Assembly: GCA_021399445.1 (NCBI GenBank)
Contig: JAJTUQ010000001.1
Coordinates: forward strand, 1,116,001-1,180,000
Reading direction: 5' to 3'
Length of the DNA: 64,000 nt
From: Xylogone sp. PMI_703
Taxonomy: Eukaryota > Ascomycota > Leotiomycetes
Below are positions 1 to 10,076 of the stretch, piece after piece. The notes below the pieces were generated by a model. That model did no database searches. It was given only the letters and a program-made list of their open reading frames with translations, and had not been told where the DNA came from. Every line of letters begins with the position of its first letter. Within the stretch, counting starts at the first letter, position 1. Position numbers and translations under genes: made by a program.

Positions 1-777
1 AACGGAGTTTTGTCGTATTTCTCTTCTGTGAGGGCAAGGATATCCACTACGGAATTATCATATCAGTATACGTTGCCAGGATTGTAGATGGGGAGAAACA
101 GTATCAAGGGACTTCAAGTTTGTTGGTTTTGGAACTCTAGTTGGAGAACATTATTGGAGCTTAAAAAAAAATAGATACATACTGTGACTCCACCAGAAAT
201 AGTCCCAGCCTTTCTCGAACGAGGTGAAGATGTAAAAGTTCTGGAGCTGCGCAAAGGCCAAGAGGGTAGGGGTGTAAATGACATTTACGCCAAAGACATC
301 CTTCAGACGCTTGACATTCAGGTAGAAGGGATTCTGCAGAGTGAGCTTGCCATCCTCGTTCGACTTCATCGTGCCGGTGTTGTCAACGACGTAGATATCC
401 TCCGGTGGCCATCCTGACGCAATGTACGACAGCACGGCTTGTTGCAGCATAGGCCAATTGCGGGTGAAGCCAATGAACAGCGGTGTCTTCTCCGGTACAT
501 GAGGATTCGGCGGTCTATTCCACGAGGCGATTTCAGGAAAGTCGCTTCTCTTGGTCAAGTTCTCTGCGAGAGGAAAGTTGTCGCTAATTGGAGGTCTCTT
601 CTTCACGTTCTCGAGATTCTTGTAGATGGGTCCTTTGGGCTTCTCTGCAGGAGGCGGCGGGGGTGCTTCTGGAGACAGGAGATTCGCATTGGGGAGACCG
701 CGAGACCAGAAAAAGTAGAGCAGGAGGGAGAGGCAGGCGCCGACGGCAAACAGATTCCCGAGTCGCTTAGGAAACAT
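1..777 (-). CDS. Type II membrane glycosyltransferase-like protein (5' part; runs off the left edge)
   Basis: The 3' end of the gene lies outside the window. The ATG is at 777-775. Exon 1 is 777-183. A donor GTATGT on the minus strand opens a 136-nt intron (182-47), and exon 2 starts at 46 and leaves the window. Joining them restores a W-W-S-H-M-D-I-L run in frame. Residues 1-8 are basic. A single hydrophobic anchor at about 9-24 is followed by a Pro-rich stem (about 38-50), as in type II Golgi glycosyltransferases. The luminal part has the F-I-G-F-T-R-N-W, Y-V-V-D-N-T-G-T and F-W-W-S-H-M-D stretches that I associate with fungal GT2-like glycosyltransferases, where the last would be the DxD-like region. 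Donor and acceptor sugars cannot be inferred. Confidence 0.75.
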
Positions 778-2292
778 GGTGATGGGAATGTGATGATGGC
801 GACACAGAAAGAAGCACTTGACGACGAGGCTTCAGGAGAAAAGACGGAGGTTCAGCAGAACAGGCACGAGATAATTTACAGTAATTAATTAGGGACTCAG
901 CCGGAACAGGCAAGGAGGCGGGCGTCTGCGGCCCCGTGTGGCCGAAGGATTTCATCGCAGCTTGTTGTCAACGTAAGAGCCTACTGCCGCTTTGGGTGCT
1001 GCCCAGCTGTGGCTCGGCCTATCACCATCGCCGCCACTAGCAAGGTTGTTGGTGGCGCGGGCTTGGCTGGCCACTCTAGACCTTATTTTCCCGCGTATGG
1101 AGGCACGGTGGTAATATCTGGTAATCAAGGAGCTGTAATGTTCAGAATAGCGAAATCTGTAAATAATCTAGATGTGCTTAAAGTCTACGTATTATTCCAC
1201 AATAGGCATCTCCTCCTTGTTACTGCATATATTACTCAAATCTCATTGTTCTTTCCCTTTTCCCACCGAGCAGTGCAAGCTTTATCAGCCAGGTCCATGT
1301 GTTCGGTATTCGTTTGTATCCGCAGGCCCTCTCTCGGATTCCGCGACGGGCTAGGCTCAACTATCACTAGCACGCACTCTGATTGGCGAAACCGCATTTG
1401 CCAGACCATTACTGGTTAGACTAGTAGCACACACTAACACTAGTCGGGGCTTTATTAATAATGCTATTTGGGCAGTAATTACACACTACGGCAAACTAGG
1501 CAAATGAATTTAGTGTTTGATACTAAAATCTTGCTAGCGCTTCGTAGGTCTGGATGGTGATTTGTTATTTTATGAGGATGAACCAGCGTTGCAATTTAAG
1601 CACCTGGCGAACCACTACAAGTAGAGTTGCTGGTCTGAATTGGAACTAATTAGCTGGGCGTGTTAGACACTGTGCTTCCTTGAGTCTCTGGAATATTGCC
1701 TATATTGAAAGAGACATAACTCTTTCATATCTCAGACAAAAAGCCTTCTTCAGTTCAGATAACAACAAAATTTCTAGCTGACTTGTCCATCACCTAAAGT
1801 CTAGCATTGAACGACTGTTTAGGCATGTACTGTCTCATTTCAATCCCAGTGCAACAGACCACCTCGGATCTCGCCGGATCTGCGATGATAAAGTTCTCAG
1901 GAACTGACCTTCCATACACAGTTCACTTGCTCCCTTTACCACTAAGCCTATTATTTGAGTAATAACAACCACTCCAACATAAATACGTTACAATGATGCG
2001 GGGTGGAATTTTCTGTAGCCTATGATAACCTTGACTGCTTTGCATATTTGAAGCGAAGTAAGGGTATATCGTAACAGATTTCTGAATTGATATAAATCTA
2101 GAGGGTTGGGGGTGTTAGCACTGAGAGCACTAGGCACTATTTCGGGTACAGCATACCACGAAACCAATCGAATGAGAGTTACTACATAATAAGAATGATA
2201 TATTTGCATTCCTTCTCCTATTGTTATCAATTTAATAGAACTATTCTTCTTTGTTGTACACATACGGAGTATAAACACGTTAATGGTATCAA
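778..2292. other. Intergenic region, no supported gene
   Basis: This holds the upstream region of the glycosyltransferase on the left and AT-rich DNA to its right. The open frames are short, lack splice logic and resemble nothing I know. No repeat or RNA gene was recognised. Confidence 0.5.
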
Positions 2293-2841
2293 TTACCCTA
2301 GTATAATTCTTTTCTTCCTTATGTTACATTGCTCCCATGTGATTCTGTCGATCTTTGTCCAGGAAACTCGATATGCGACCTCGTAGTCATCATCCCATTC
2401 GATGAGCATAATGTTATATTTTAGCTCTTCGCGCCCAGCGGAGTGCTTGGTCTCGTCTGGCAGCTCACCCGTCTCCGATGTGCAACGTTCAGCTTTCGAA
2501 GAAAGCAAGATGAATTCGCCTCGTATCTCCAGATCACCATTAAACGTCGATTTTGGAACTCTGATAGATCCGATATCTTTACCAGAAAGTAGACTTGCAG
2601 TAGCTTCGACACATTCAAAATTCGGCCCATTGCTCATTTCTATAGATATGCGTATCTTTAACATGGCCGTTTGAGTGCTGAAGTGTAATTTTGCAAACTT
2701 CAGCGCTGTTCTCGTAAGATGTTGATTGATCGGAAAGATTAAAGATGCCAAATACTTCTTCCTCTTTTCTTGACATCTTTGGCAGTCATTTGAAGGTCTA
2801 TATTTACCGTATTTCGTTGGTTCTTGCCGCTCTACTCCCAA
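2293..2841 (-). pseudogene. Relic of a HET-domain (heterokaryon incompatibility) protein, C-terminal part only
   Basis: The minus-strand frame has the ending typical of fungal HET proteins. There is an S-L-L-S-G-K-D-I-G-S-I segment, a G-E-F-I-L-L-S-S strand, then Y-N-I-M-L-I-E-W-D, A-Y-R-V and W-E-Q-C-N, ending in I-I-L-G-stop. In the family this block follows the cysteine-rich middle region and the N-terminal HET domain. Neither of those is found upstream (up to 3367). The frame has no ATG at its 5' end: it begins after an in-frame TAG just beyond 2841, and the first Met is near 2660. I read it as a truncated relic. A last exon of a gene with unrecognised upstream exons is possible but would need exons in only about 500 nt. 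HET proteins trigger cell death after fusion of unlike hyphae. Confidence 0.55.
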
Positions 2842-3367
2842 CTTCTACTCATGATATAAATATGCTAACAATCAATTACTCCGTTTCGCCATCCTCCGCA
2901 TCTGGCTCACTCATTTATGTAATCGCCATCATCTTGGTCTACTACGGTGTAGAAATGATACATTGCACCAGCAAAAGGTTCGCTAATTGCTCACACTAAT
3001 AACCAATACAATCCGGACGTTTCAGAGTGTTTATATGGCGGTGGCTGGTTGAGCGGCGTGGCAGTGCGCGTGTGGCACAGCTGGTGTTTAAGTTACAGGT
3101 CAATAGTCAGCCTCACAGCCTCGCAAACATTCTCATTTCAACATCATCTGCTATTTCAAGATATTTTATCAAATAGCGAGTGTAGACAAGTGCATTAGGT
3201 TTCCCTTGTCGGGTAACAGGGCGAATAGAGGGTATAGCCATATCATTTGCCTCTAGACAGTCTTAAACGCGCAAAACAGTCTCGCCATTTGCGAGTGTTA
3301 TTTTTACGGCCTAGCTGCTAATATGTTAAGCAAAGACAGCCAGATCAAGTAGTACGTTAGCTGGAAA
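2842..3367. other. Intergenic region
   Basis: This separates the HET relic (minus) from the STAND-N/ubiquitin-like gene (plus) and presumably contains the latter's promoter. No HET-domain N-terminal coding sequence was found on the minus strand. Confidence 0.5.
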
Positions 3368-6193
3368 ATGCCTATCGGTATTGGCTCTATTGGCGATATT
3401 ATCAGCGTCTGTCTTTTAGCCAAAGATCTTGTCGAGGCCTTAAATAATAGCAGAGGAGCAGCAAAGGAGTATCAAGAAATAATACGAGAGCTCTGGGGAC
3501 TTGAGCGAGCCCTCTTACAAATTGATCTGCTCTCTAGGACTTGCGACACTTCGCCCGAACTCAATGCTCTGAATGAGACCGCTCGGCGTAGTGCAGAAGA
3601 TTGTCGGCTCTCTATCGCGTCGTTTCTTCAGAAGGTGAAGAAATACGAGCCAAGCCTCAGGGAAAATGGCTCCGGCAATCTCTTTCGTGATACCTCAAGA
3701 AAGATCCAATGGCAAATGATGCAAAGTGGCGACTTGTCCAAGTTTCGAGCAGAGATTGGTGCCCATAGCCAGTCAATCAGTATGTTACTGGCAACCTGGA
3801 GTGTGTAAGGTCCCTTATCAGAATTATTCACCGTCATACACTAATATGTATTTCCACATGCAGGAAAGCCATATCAATTAACGATAGGAAACTCAATGCT
3901 CGCCTCACTAATTCCGAAAGCAAAACGGAAGATGAAATGAAGAAACAAACCAATGTTGTGGCCGAGATCCGGGATCGGTTGACTGAAAACACCCGACTTT
4001 TATCCACTGTAGCTACAAAGGTGACTGAGAGCTTGCGGTTTGAGTGGTTTCGCCAACTTGGGACAGAGTTGAAAATCATGATGAGCAAGATATTTAGGAC
4101 AAACATCGCAACGTATGAAGCTGTCGTTGCGATTCAGCGTGTTCTACCATCCAACCTTGAACGGACAATGTTCCGAGAACCTTTTATATTGGAAGATGCA
4201 ATTGGAAGAATATCACCCGTGCATATGGATTTCATCAATTCCTGGGAGGCCTTCGACGCGATACTTAGGTTACGATTCGAAAATGTTCAGGGATATAAAA
4301 AGGTGCAGAATAATGAATATATTCTTCAAGAACATGCAACAAGGCGAGAAATTGCACGTACACGTCCGTGGAATTTAGCTTTTCTACCCGGGCAACGAGT
4401 AGATATGAGTCTGATTTTCACGAAGAAGGCAGAAGAAGCGGAAGCGACTCCATCGACCTCGTGTCCAAACTGTCATGCAGTATCCCATCAGTCACAGGAT
4501 GTTGAAGTACAATGGTGAGGAAAATAGTTATAGTTATAAATGGTCTAAACTAATTATCTGGTTAACTAGTCTTGATTGCGGAATGTGGTTCAGGCGTATT
4601 ACAGAGTTTGTAGATGTAGAACCACCTCCAGCAATTCGTATAACCCCGGCTCGGCCACCTTCGGAAAGGGTTCAGTTTGGTATACATGCATTTCAGGGAA
4701 AGGCGTTTGGGCCTGTTCCACGAAGTAAATTCCCCCCAGTCTCTGTGAAACGCAAACTCGAATCCACAGACCTTGCTGAGGATGACATCGCTCATTTCAA
4801 ACGTATCCGTCTCGTGACATCGAAGGAACGTGTCAAGCACGCACCCGGTCCGTTCCAACACAGCAAAACTTTCGACACTGATCTTTCCTTGCTTGCAATG
4901 GAAAGATCCAAGGAGGACGAAGCAAAAGCTTGGGAGGAGTTTAAAGTCAAAGAGACAACATTTGGCTCATCTCATCCGAACACACTCGCTAGCCTTAAAA
5001 ATTTGACGCAAACCTTACGCAACGTTGGAAAGAGTTCGGTCGTAGAGGAAATCCTGCAGAAGATTATACAGGCGGAGGAATCCAAACTCATCTTTCGGGA
5101 CCCTGGATCACTCAGGTTATTGATGAGCAATCTTATGACTGCCCTGATAGACCAGAACAAATTAGATGCCGCAGAAGATCTGTGGTCTAGAGCGACTGTG
5201 ATGTTCTCATCTCAAACATCTATTGAGCAACAAGATGCCCTTCTACGAGATTTCAGACAAGTCCACCCGTTTCGTAAAGGGCAAAATGACGATCTCTCGT
5301 GGGAAAAAACCCACATTGGCAAGTCAACTGAAGCCACGGTCGACAAGACACAATCGTCACAAAAAGCTGGTCAAAGCGGTTCATCTCCCAGATCTCCAAG
5401 ACCTCGAGACTCTTTCTCAGGAATACTCTCCAAGTGGGTACCAGATGAGCAGCCTTCTCAAAACGATTGGAGGTCTAGCTCGAAGCCAAAATCTATGCAT
5501 CGTAAAGAAAATGGCAAAGTACCCGCAGAAATTAAGCCGAAACCTCAGGGGTACATATCAAATCCTCCATATATGGACATGAGTTCGTATATTGAACCTG
5601 TATATACAGGGCCAAAGACACGACCGCTCACATCTTTCTTCCTGCCTCGAATGAAAGACGCAGATAGTCTACATCAACCGCCTTGTACATTCACAGAAGC
5701 GCCAATAGTTTGCCCACACTGTTCATTCTCATATATGAGCTCCATTGACTTCGAGCGGCACGTTGCTCTATATCATCCATTTGTATATATGTCCCAATTA
5801 ACCACTGGGCTAGCCGCGGCTTCATTCAGCCCTGAAAATCCCGAGAGTCACTATTTGTGGCTTCTTTGGGTGAACCATGGCGGAATCGAAGGGTTGTTAG
5901 ATGTTAAATTAGCCTGGAGGTGCTGCAGAAAACCTGTATTGACGTTCTCAGAGCTTGTGGAACAGTCAAAATGCTGCGCTCGCGAGCATTCTACAATGGA
6001 TATCCCTTCGATTATAAGCAAACTAAAATCTCTTCTGGATTCGAACCAGAATATTTGCCGACTTTTACCGAAATTTCCTTTGTTAGAGCCTAACTCAAAA
6101 GGTACGCGGTATTGTGAGATTATATATTGTGGCGACTCTGTATCATGGGAATGTTTCATAGTTGATGGTGGTAGGATCAGATACATATGTTGA
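3368..6193 (+). CDS. Protein with STAND-type N-terminal domain, ubiquitin-like (ULD-type) domain, TPR-like segment and C2H2 zinc finger
   Basis: Three exons: 3368-3804, 3864-4514 and 4594-6193 (introns of 59 and 79 nt, donors GTAAGG and GTGAGG), giving 895 aa. The N-terminus (about 1-145) has the I-G-S-I-G-D-I-I-S-V-C-L-L-A-K-D-L pattern and helical build of the fungal N-terminal domains found on STAND/NLR receptors. Residues about 170-350 (R-F-E-W-F-R-Q-L-G, then E-P-F-I-L-E-D-A-I-G-R, then F-L-P-G-Q-R-V-D-M-S) match my memory of the fungal ubiquitin-like domain ULD_2. A C-P-N-C pair follows. Residues about 485-585 look like two degenerate TPRs (H-P-N-T-L-A-S-L-K-N-L). The middle is low complexity. 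A C-P-H-C...H-V-A-L-Y-H finger lies near the C-terminal third. No NB-ARC or NACHT P-loop was seen, so it is not itself a complete NLR. A role in recognition or signalling is inference; the exon model is firm. Confidence 0.8.
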
Positions 6194-6991
6194 ATGTACA
6201 TGGCTTACCAGAAATCTAGGAACTCGACAAATAGTATTTTGATAGCATTTTGGGACATTACTACACATCTTTGGCGGAAGTGTTTGTAAATGTCTCATGG
6301 CTTTCCTTTAAGCGTAAAATTGGTGAACCCAAACTTGGTATAGTTGTTTTAGAGTTCTGAGATATTGCTACTCCTGCTTAATCAGATGTCTAAACTACAC
6401 ATAGTTCTATTTGTGTAAAATAATTCCTAATGGTTTTAATGCCTAATACATGATTCTTGGCACCATCTCTATAATTACTATTGGGTTATCAATCCTTATT
6501 GGCTATCACCAGAAAATAGAGTAAGGAAAAGCAGCCCATATCCCTAATGAACCCACTCGCCAGAGTAAGAACAGAGATGAATGTTGTAATGTTTCTAAAT
6601 CAGTCCAGGATCGGCTGCGGTTCCGTCGGCTTTTGTGTCCATAGTACTCTTGGCCCACAGCATAATTTACCCGTAGTCGGCAGATGTTGTGAGCCAGTAG
6701 GAAGAGCTTGTAAAAGAGACTATCTGGGGTAACAACCGACGATCCTGAAAATATATTAAGTTTAATTAATAACTTTGCCTTCTTCACGCTCTTGCACCAG
6801 CGAGTCGTCGTCATGGGCAGGCAAAGACCGAATAATGATGTTATTGATGATAAACAAAACACGGCAAGTGTTCTTCCGTGGTATGAGAAAACGTAGGAGA
6901 ATGTAGGAAGAAGTGATCCTTTCTTTACGCAAGAATATATTTCCATTTACTGTACCAAGGTTGTTGGTAGATACGATGTCACCTCCAAGTG

Positions 6992-7023
6992 CCCCAGGTT
7001 AGATGGCGTTCTCCATTGCGGGG
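6992..7023. promoter_or_regulatory. Paired candidate CreA/Cre1 (carbon catabolite repressor) sites
   Basis: CCCCAG (6992-6997; CTGGGG on the other strand) and GCGGGG (7018-7023) both fit the CreA consensus SYGGRG. They lie about 20 bp apart, around 350 bp before the cellulase ATG. CreA generally needs paired sites, and cellulase genes are classic CreA targets. Single six-base matches are common by chance. Confidence 0.3.
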
Positions 7024-7272
7024 AAGCGACAAAAGGGGCTTACGAGTACCGGCACGTCCATCCACATTCCCGACGCCAGCATGTTCCTGCATGAAATCAA
7101 CAGGTCCCACCTATGGCTATCGGTCCAGAATATGCTTTGAATTCCCCATCTTGATTCTAATATCCCAAATTGTTTTATATCGATTCATCCGATCGGCTGC
7201 TGCTCCCGAGGACGGAGCTCGAGCCTCCGTTCTCATTTCAGTAATGATGAGATGGCCATTCCAGACGGCCAC

Positions 7273-7283
7273 TATATATATAG
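7273..7283 (+). promoter_or_regulatory. Candidate TATA box of the endoglucanase gene
   Basis: TATATATATAG about 90 bp before the ATG at 7368. This is a plausible position for a TATA-driven, strongly inducible secreted-enzyme gene. Confidence 0.4.
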
Positions 7284-7367
7284 CGATACGATGTCTTTAT
7301 ATCCCGAGAGGTATTCATTTCAATTCCAGGTAATTCGCTTTGAAATTAACCTGTAGTGCTCTTAATC

Positions 7368-8672
7368 ATGAAGACTTCTCAGCTGCTAGCTGGTGCCGGA
7401 CTGGTAGTGCTGGCTCAAGCCCAGCAGACGGGCTGGGGACAATGTGGTGGAAACGGGTGGACCGGTCCAACAACTTGCATCTCCGGATGGACCTGTACTT
7501 ACTCTAATCCATGGTATTCACAATGTCTTCCTGGCAGCTCTCCAACGACAACAAGGACTACCACGACTGCTAGACCGACAACGACCACTAGGACAACACT
7601 GTCTACCAGTACTCGGACAACTACAACCGGTGCACCGCAAGCTACTGGCTTCAAATGGGTTGGAGTTGACGAATCTGGTGCCGAGTTCGGACAGGGCAAC
7701 CTCCCTGGTAAATGGGGAACCGACTTCATTTTCCCATCCAACACGTCTCTTCAGGTAAAACACACATCATCTCATCTCCATGGCTGAAATATATACTAAA
7801 TATTTAAATAGACATTGATCGGGCAAGGATTCAATATTTTCCGAGTCCCATTCCTTATGGAGCGTATGGCACCAAATGGATTGGCAGGAGCTCTTGACCC
7901 AGGATACCTTGCCAATTATACCGGAACCGTCAACTATATCACTTCCAACGGTGGCTGGGCCGTCATTGATCCCCACAATTTTGGTAGATACAATGGAGCC
8001 ATTATTTCAGACGTAAACAGCTTCCAAACCTTCTGGCAGAATCTGGCTACCGTATACAAGAATAACGCACAGGCTGTAAGTTACTAGTGAGAAACACTGC
8101 TACCCAGCGACTAATGCATGCCTTTCAAGATCTTTGATACCAACAATGAATACCATGATATGGACCAAACTCTCGTTCTGAATCTCAACCAAGCCGCTAT
8201 CAACGGTATCCGTGCTGTCGGCGCTACCTCACAGTACATCTTCGTCGAAGGCAACTCCTACACCGGAGCATGGACCTGGACCCAAGTAAACGACAACATG
8301 AAAGCCCTCACTGATCCATCGAACAAGATCGTCTACGAGATGCACCAGTACCTCGACTCCGACGGATCTGGTACCAGCGATGTCTGCGTAAGCAGCACCA
8401 TTGGTGCTGAGCGTGTAACTAGCGCAACACAATGGCTGATTCAGAACAACAAGGTGGGCATCATCGGTGAATTTGCCGCTGGTGCTAACAGCCAATGTCT
8501 CTCGGCCGTCACTGGTATGTTGAACCTCATGCAGCAGAACTCCAATGTCTGGCTTGGTGCTCTCTGGTGGGGAGGCGGACCATGGTGGGGAACCTATATC
8601 TATGGATTTGAACCACCGAGCAGCACTGGATATAACTACTATGACACTACTTTGAGGAGTTACGCACCATGA
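7368..8672 (+). CDS. Secreted endo-beta-1,4-glucanase: CBM1 plus GH5 (subfamily 5-like)
   Basis: Exons 7368-7754, 7812-8075 and 8130-8672 (introns 57 and 54 nt; a CTAAT branch site in the second) give 397 aa. The ATG at 7368 starts M-K-T-S-Q-L-L and a signal peptide ending near A-Q-A. An in-frame GTG just upstream is ignored. Residues about 19-55 are a fungal cellulose-binding module (W-G-Q-C-G-G-N-G-W, four Cys, aromatic Y/W face). A Thr-rich, O-glycosylatable linker runs to about 95, and the rest is a GH5 catalytic domain. The acid/base Glu is E224 in D-T-N-N-E-Y-H-D and the nucleophile is E331 in I-I-G-E-F-A. It is similar in size to Trichoderma Cel5A. It should cut internal bonds of cellulose outside the cell. 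Candidate CreA sites and a TATA box lie upstream. Confidence 0.95.
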
Positions 8673-8852
8673 TTTGGTGATGGTGAAGTGCAAGTAGTTA
8701 GAAGATAGTGTATATAATTGGGCGGTGGAGAGGATGTATATAGTTCCTGTCTTGATTGTACTCAAAATCTCACATACAATTCCGTCTATAATACAAAGTA
8801 TCTCTTTCATGTACTTTAAATCATTGAACGATTGGTTACTTTGGTTCACAGT

Positions 8853-9839
8853 CTATTGTACTAAATTGCGGAGCTTTTCAACAACCGGCTCTTCTACTTC
8901 AAACTCTCCACTCTCTCTTCTCTCTCTCCTTATTGCCGCTGATCGGTCGAACGGCATCCTCAACTGCCCACCATCCAACGAGGGACTCGCCCTCATCTGT
9001 GCAGCGTATTCATCAATCTCCTTCTTAAACTCATCCAATGGCCTGAAGATCGCCGGGTTTATAGCAATTATCAAGAAACCAAAATCTTGCAAATTAGACG
9101 GTAATGCAGGAGAGCCAGCTAGGACACCCAGAAGCTGAACCGCAAGCGCTAGTCCCGATCCTCGGTGGCCGCCCCAGACGGCAATGGCACCCTCCAATGC
9201 CTCCAGGGGACTAACCGTAGCTTGTCCCGTAGAACTATAAGCCGAGTCAGATGGAAGATCTCTACCTAGACGCTGCGCAAGAAGAATATCCGCATGGAGG
9301 ATTTTGGACGTTCCAATATCGTACAAAATAGAGGAGCCGGATGATGGAAAGCCCACGCAAAAGGGGTTGGTACCAAACATGGGCTTATATCCACCTTCTG
9401 GCGCTACCCATGCACTAGTATTAGATGCAATTATCGTGACTAGATCTTCTCTAGCTGCCATCTCCGCATAGTACGCCAGCATCCCCGTGTACCACGTGTT
9501 ATTGGCGCCAACAATCGCAATACCCGTCTGTTTGGCTCTAGAAATTGCCTCTTCAGTAGCCTTCTGCGCAACCAGATAGCCTAACGTATCATGTCCATCC
9601 AGCTGTGCACTTGCGGGGCTCTCACGCGTTATTTCGATTCTTTCTGAGACTCTTCCATTTCCGATCGAGCGGATGCGGTCTTGTATGCTGAGGATCCTGG
9701 CAAGGCCAGATGGTGAGAATCCACGGAGCTCACTGTCAATGATATGTCGAGTTATGGTCTCCGCATTTTCTGCACTGTAGCCGATTGCTTGTAGTGCTTT
9801 CCTGGCAAGAGCTTCTGCATCTTGAATTGCTATCTTCAT
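8853..9839 (-). CDS. Malate/L-lactate dehydrogenase family (Ldh_2) oxidoreductase
   Basis: A single exon, 328 aa, ATG at 9839-9837. The Ldh_2 fold signature is clear: N-terminal D-S-E-L-R-G, the F-G-T-N-P-F-C-V-G-F-P segment, D-I-G-T-S-K, L-E-A-L-E-G-A-I and G-G-H-R-G-S-G-L-A-L. The family reduces 2-oxo acids or related imines with NAD(P)H (malate, lactate, ureidoglycolate, piperideine-carboxylate). In the bacterial founders a catalytic His sits in an S-H-G motif after L-R-G; here the sequence is S-P-S-G, so that His is missing. The substrate cannot be named. The gene is tail-to-tail with the cellulase (180 bp), with no sign that the two cooperate. Confidence 0.85.
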   Translation of the reverse strand: MKIAIQDAEALARKALQAIGYSAENAETITRHIIDSELRGFSPSGLARILSIQDRIRSIGNGRVSERIEITRESPASAQLDGHDTLGYLVAQKATEEAISRAKQTGIAIVGANNTWYTGMLAYYAEMAAREDLVTIIASNTSAWVAPEGGYKPMFGTNPFCVGFPSSGSSILYDIGTSKILHADILLAQRLGRDLPSDSAYSSTGQATVSPLEALEGAIAVWGGHRGSGLALAVQLLGVLAGSPALPSNLQDFGFLIIAINPAIFRPLDEFKKEIDEYAAQMRASPSLDGGQLRMPFDRSAAIRRERRESGEFEVEEPVVEKLRNLVQ

Positions 9840-10076
9840 TTTTCGTATCCTCGGCTACCTAAACTCAAGGGTCTGGGTTATTTAAATGCAAGGAATCCTG
9901 TCTAGTAGCACCTGGGGCAGCAACTCAAGCATATATTACTGGGTTAATTATCGACCTTAATATTTAAGCTTAAGTTTGAAAGTTGGGGAAAGCAAATCTC
10001 CAATTGGAGAATAGTGGGGTATCTGAGCGGATACTCCAGCTACAAATGCTTAACAAACTAGCTAAATTCCCCCCCT
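9840..10076. other. Intergenic region and Ldh_2 upstream region
   Basis: A short AT-rich spacer between the 3' end of the kinase-like gene and the start of the Ldh_2 gene, both on the minus strand. Nothing else was seen. Confidence 0.5.

Larger units (their letters stand above)
6194..7367. other. Intergenic region with the cellulase promoter
   Basis: The left part has no supported gene; a 146-aa open frame on the minus strand (6946-6506) lacks family resemblance. The right part is the endoglucanase promoter (see the regulatory entries). Confidence 0.5.
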
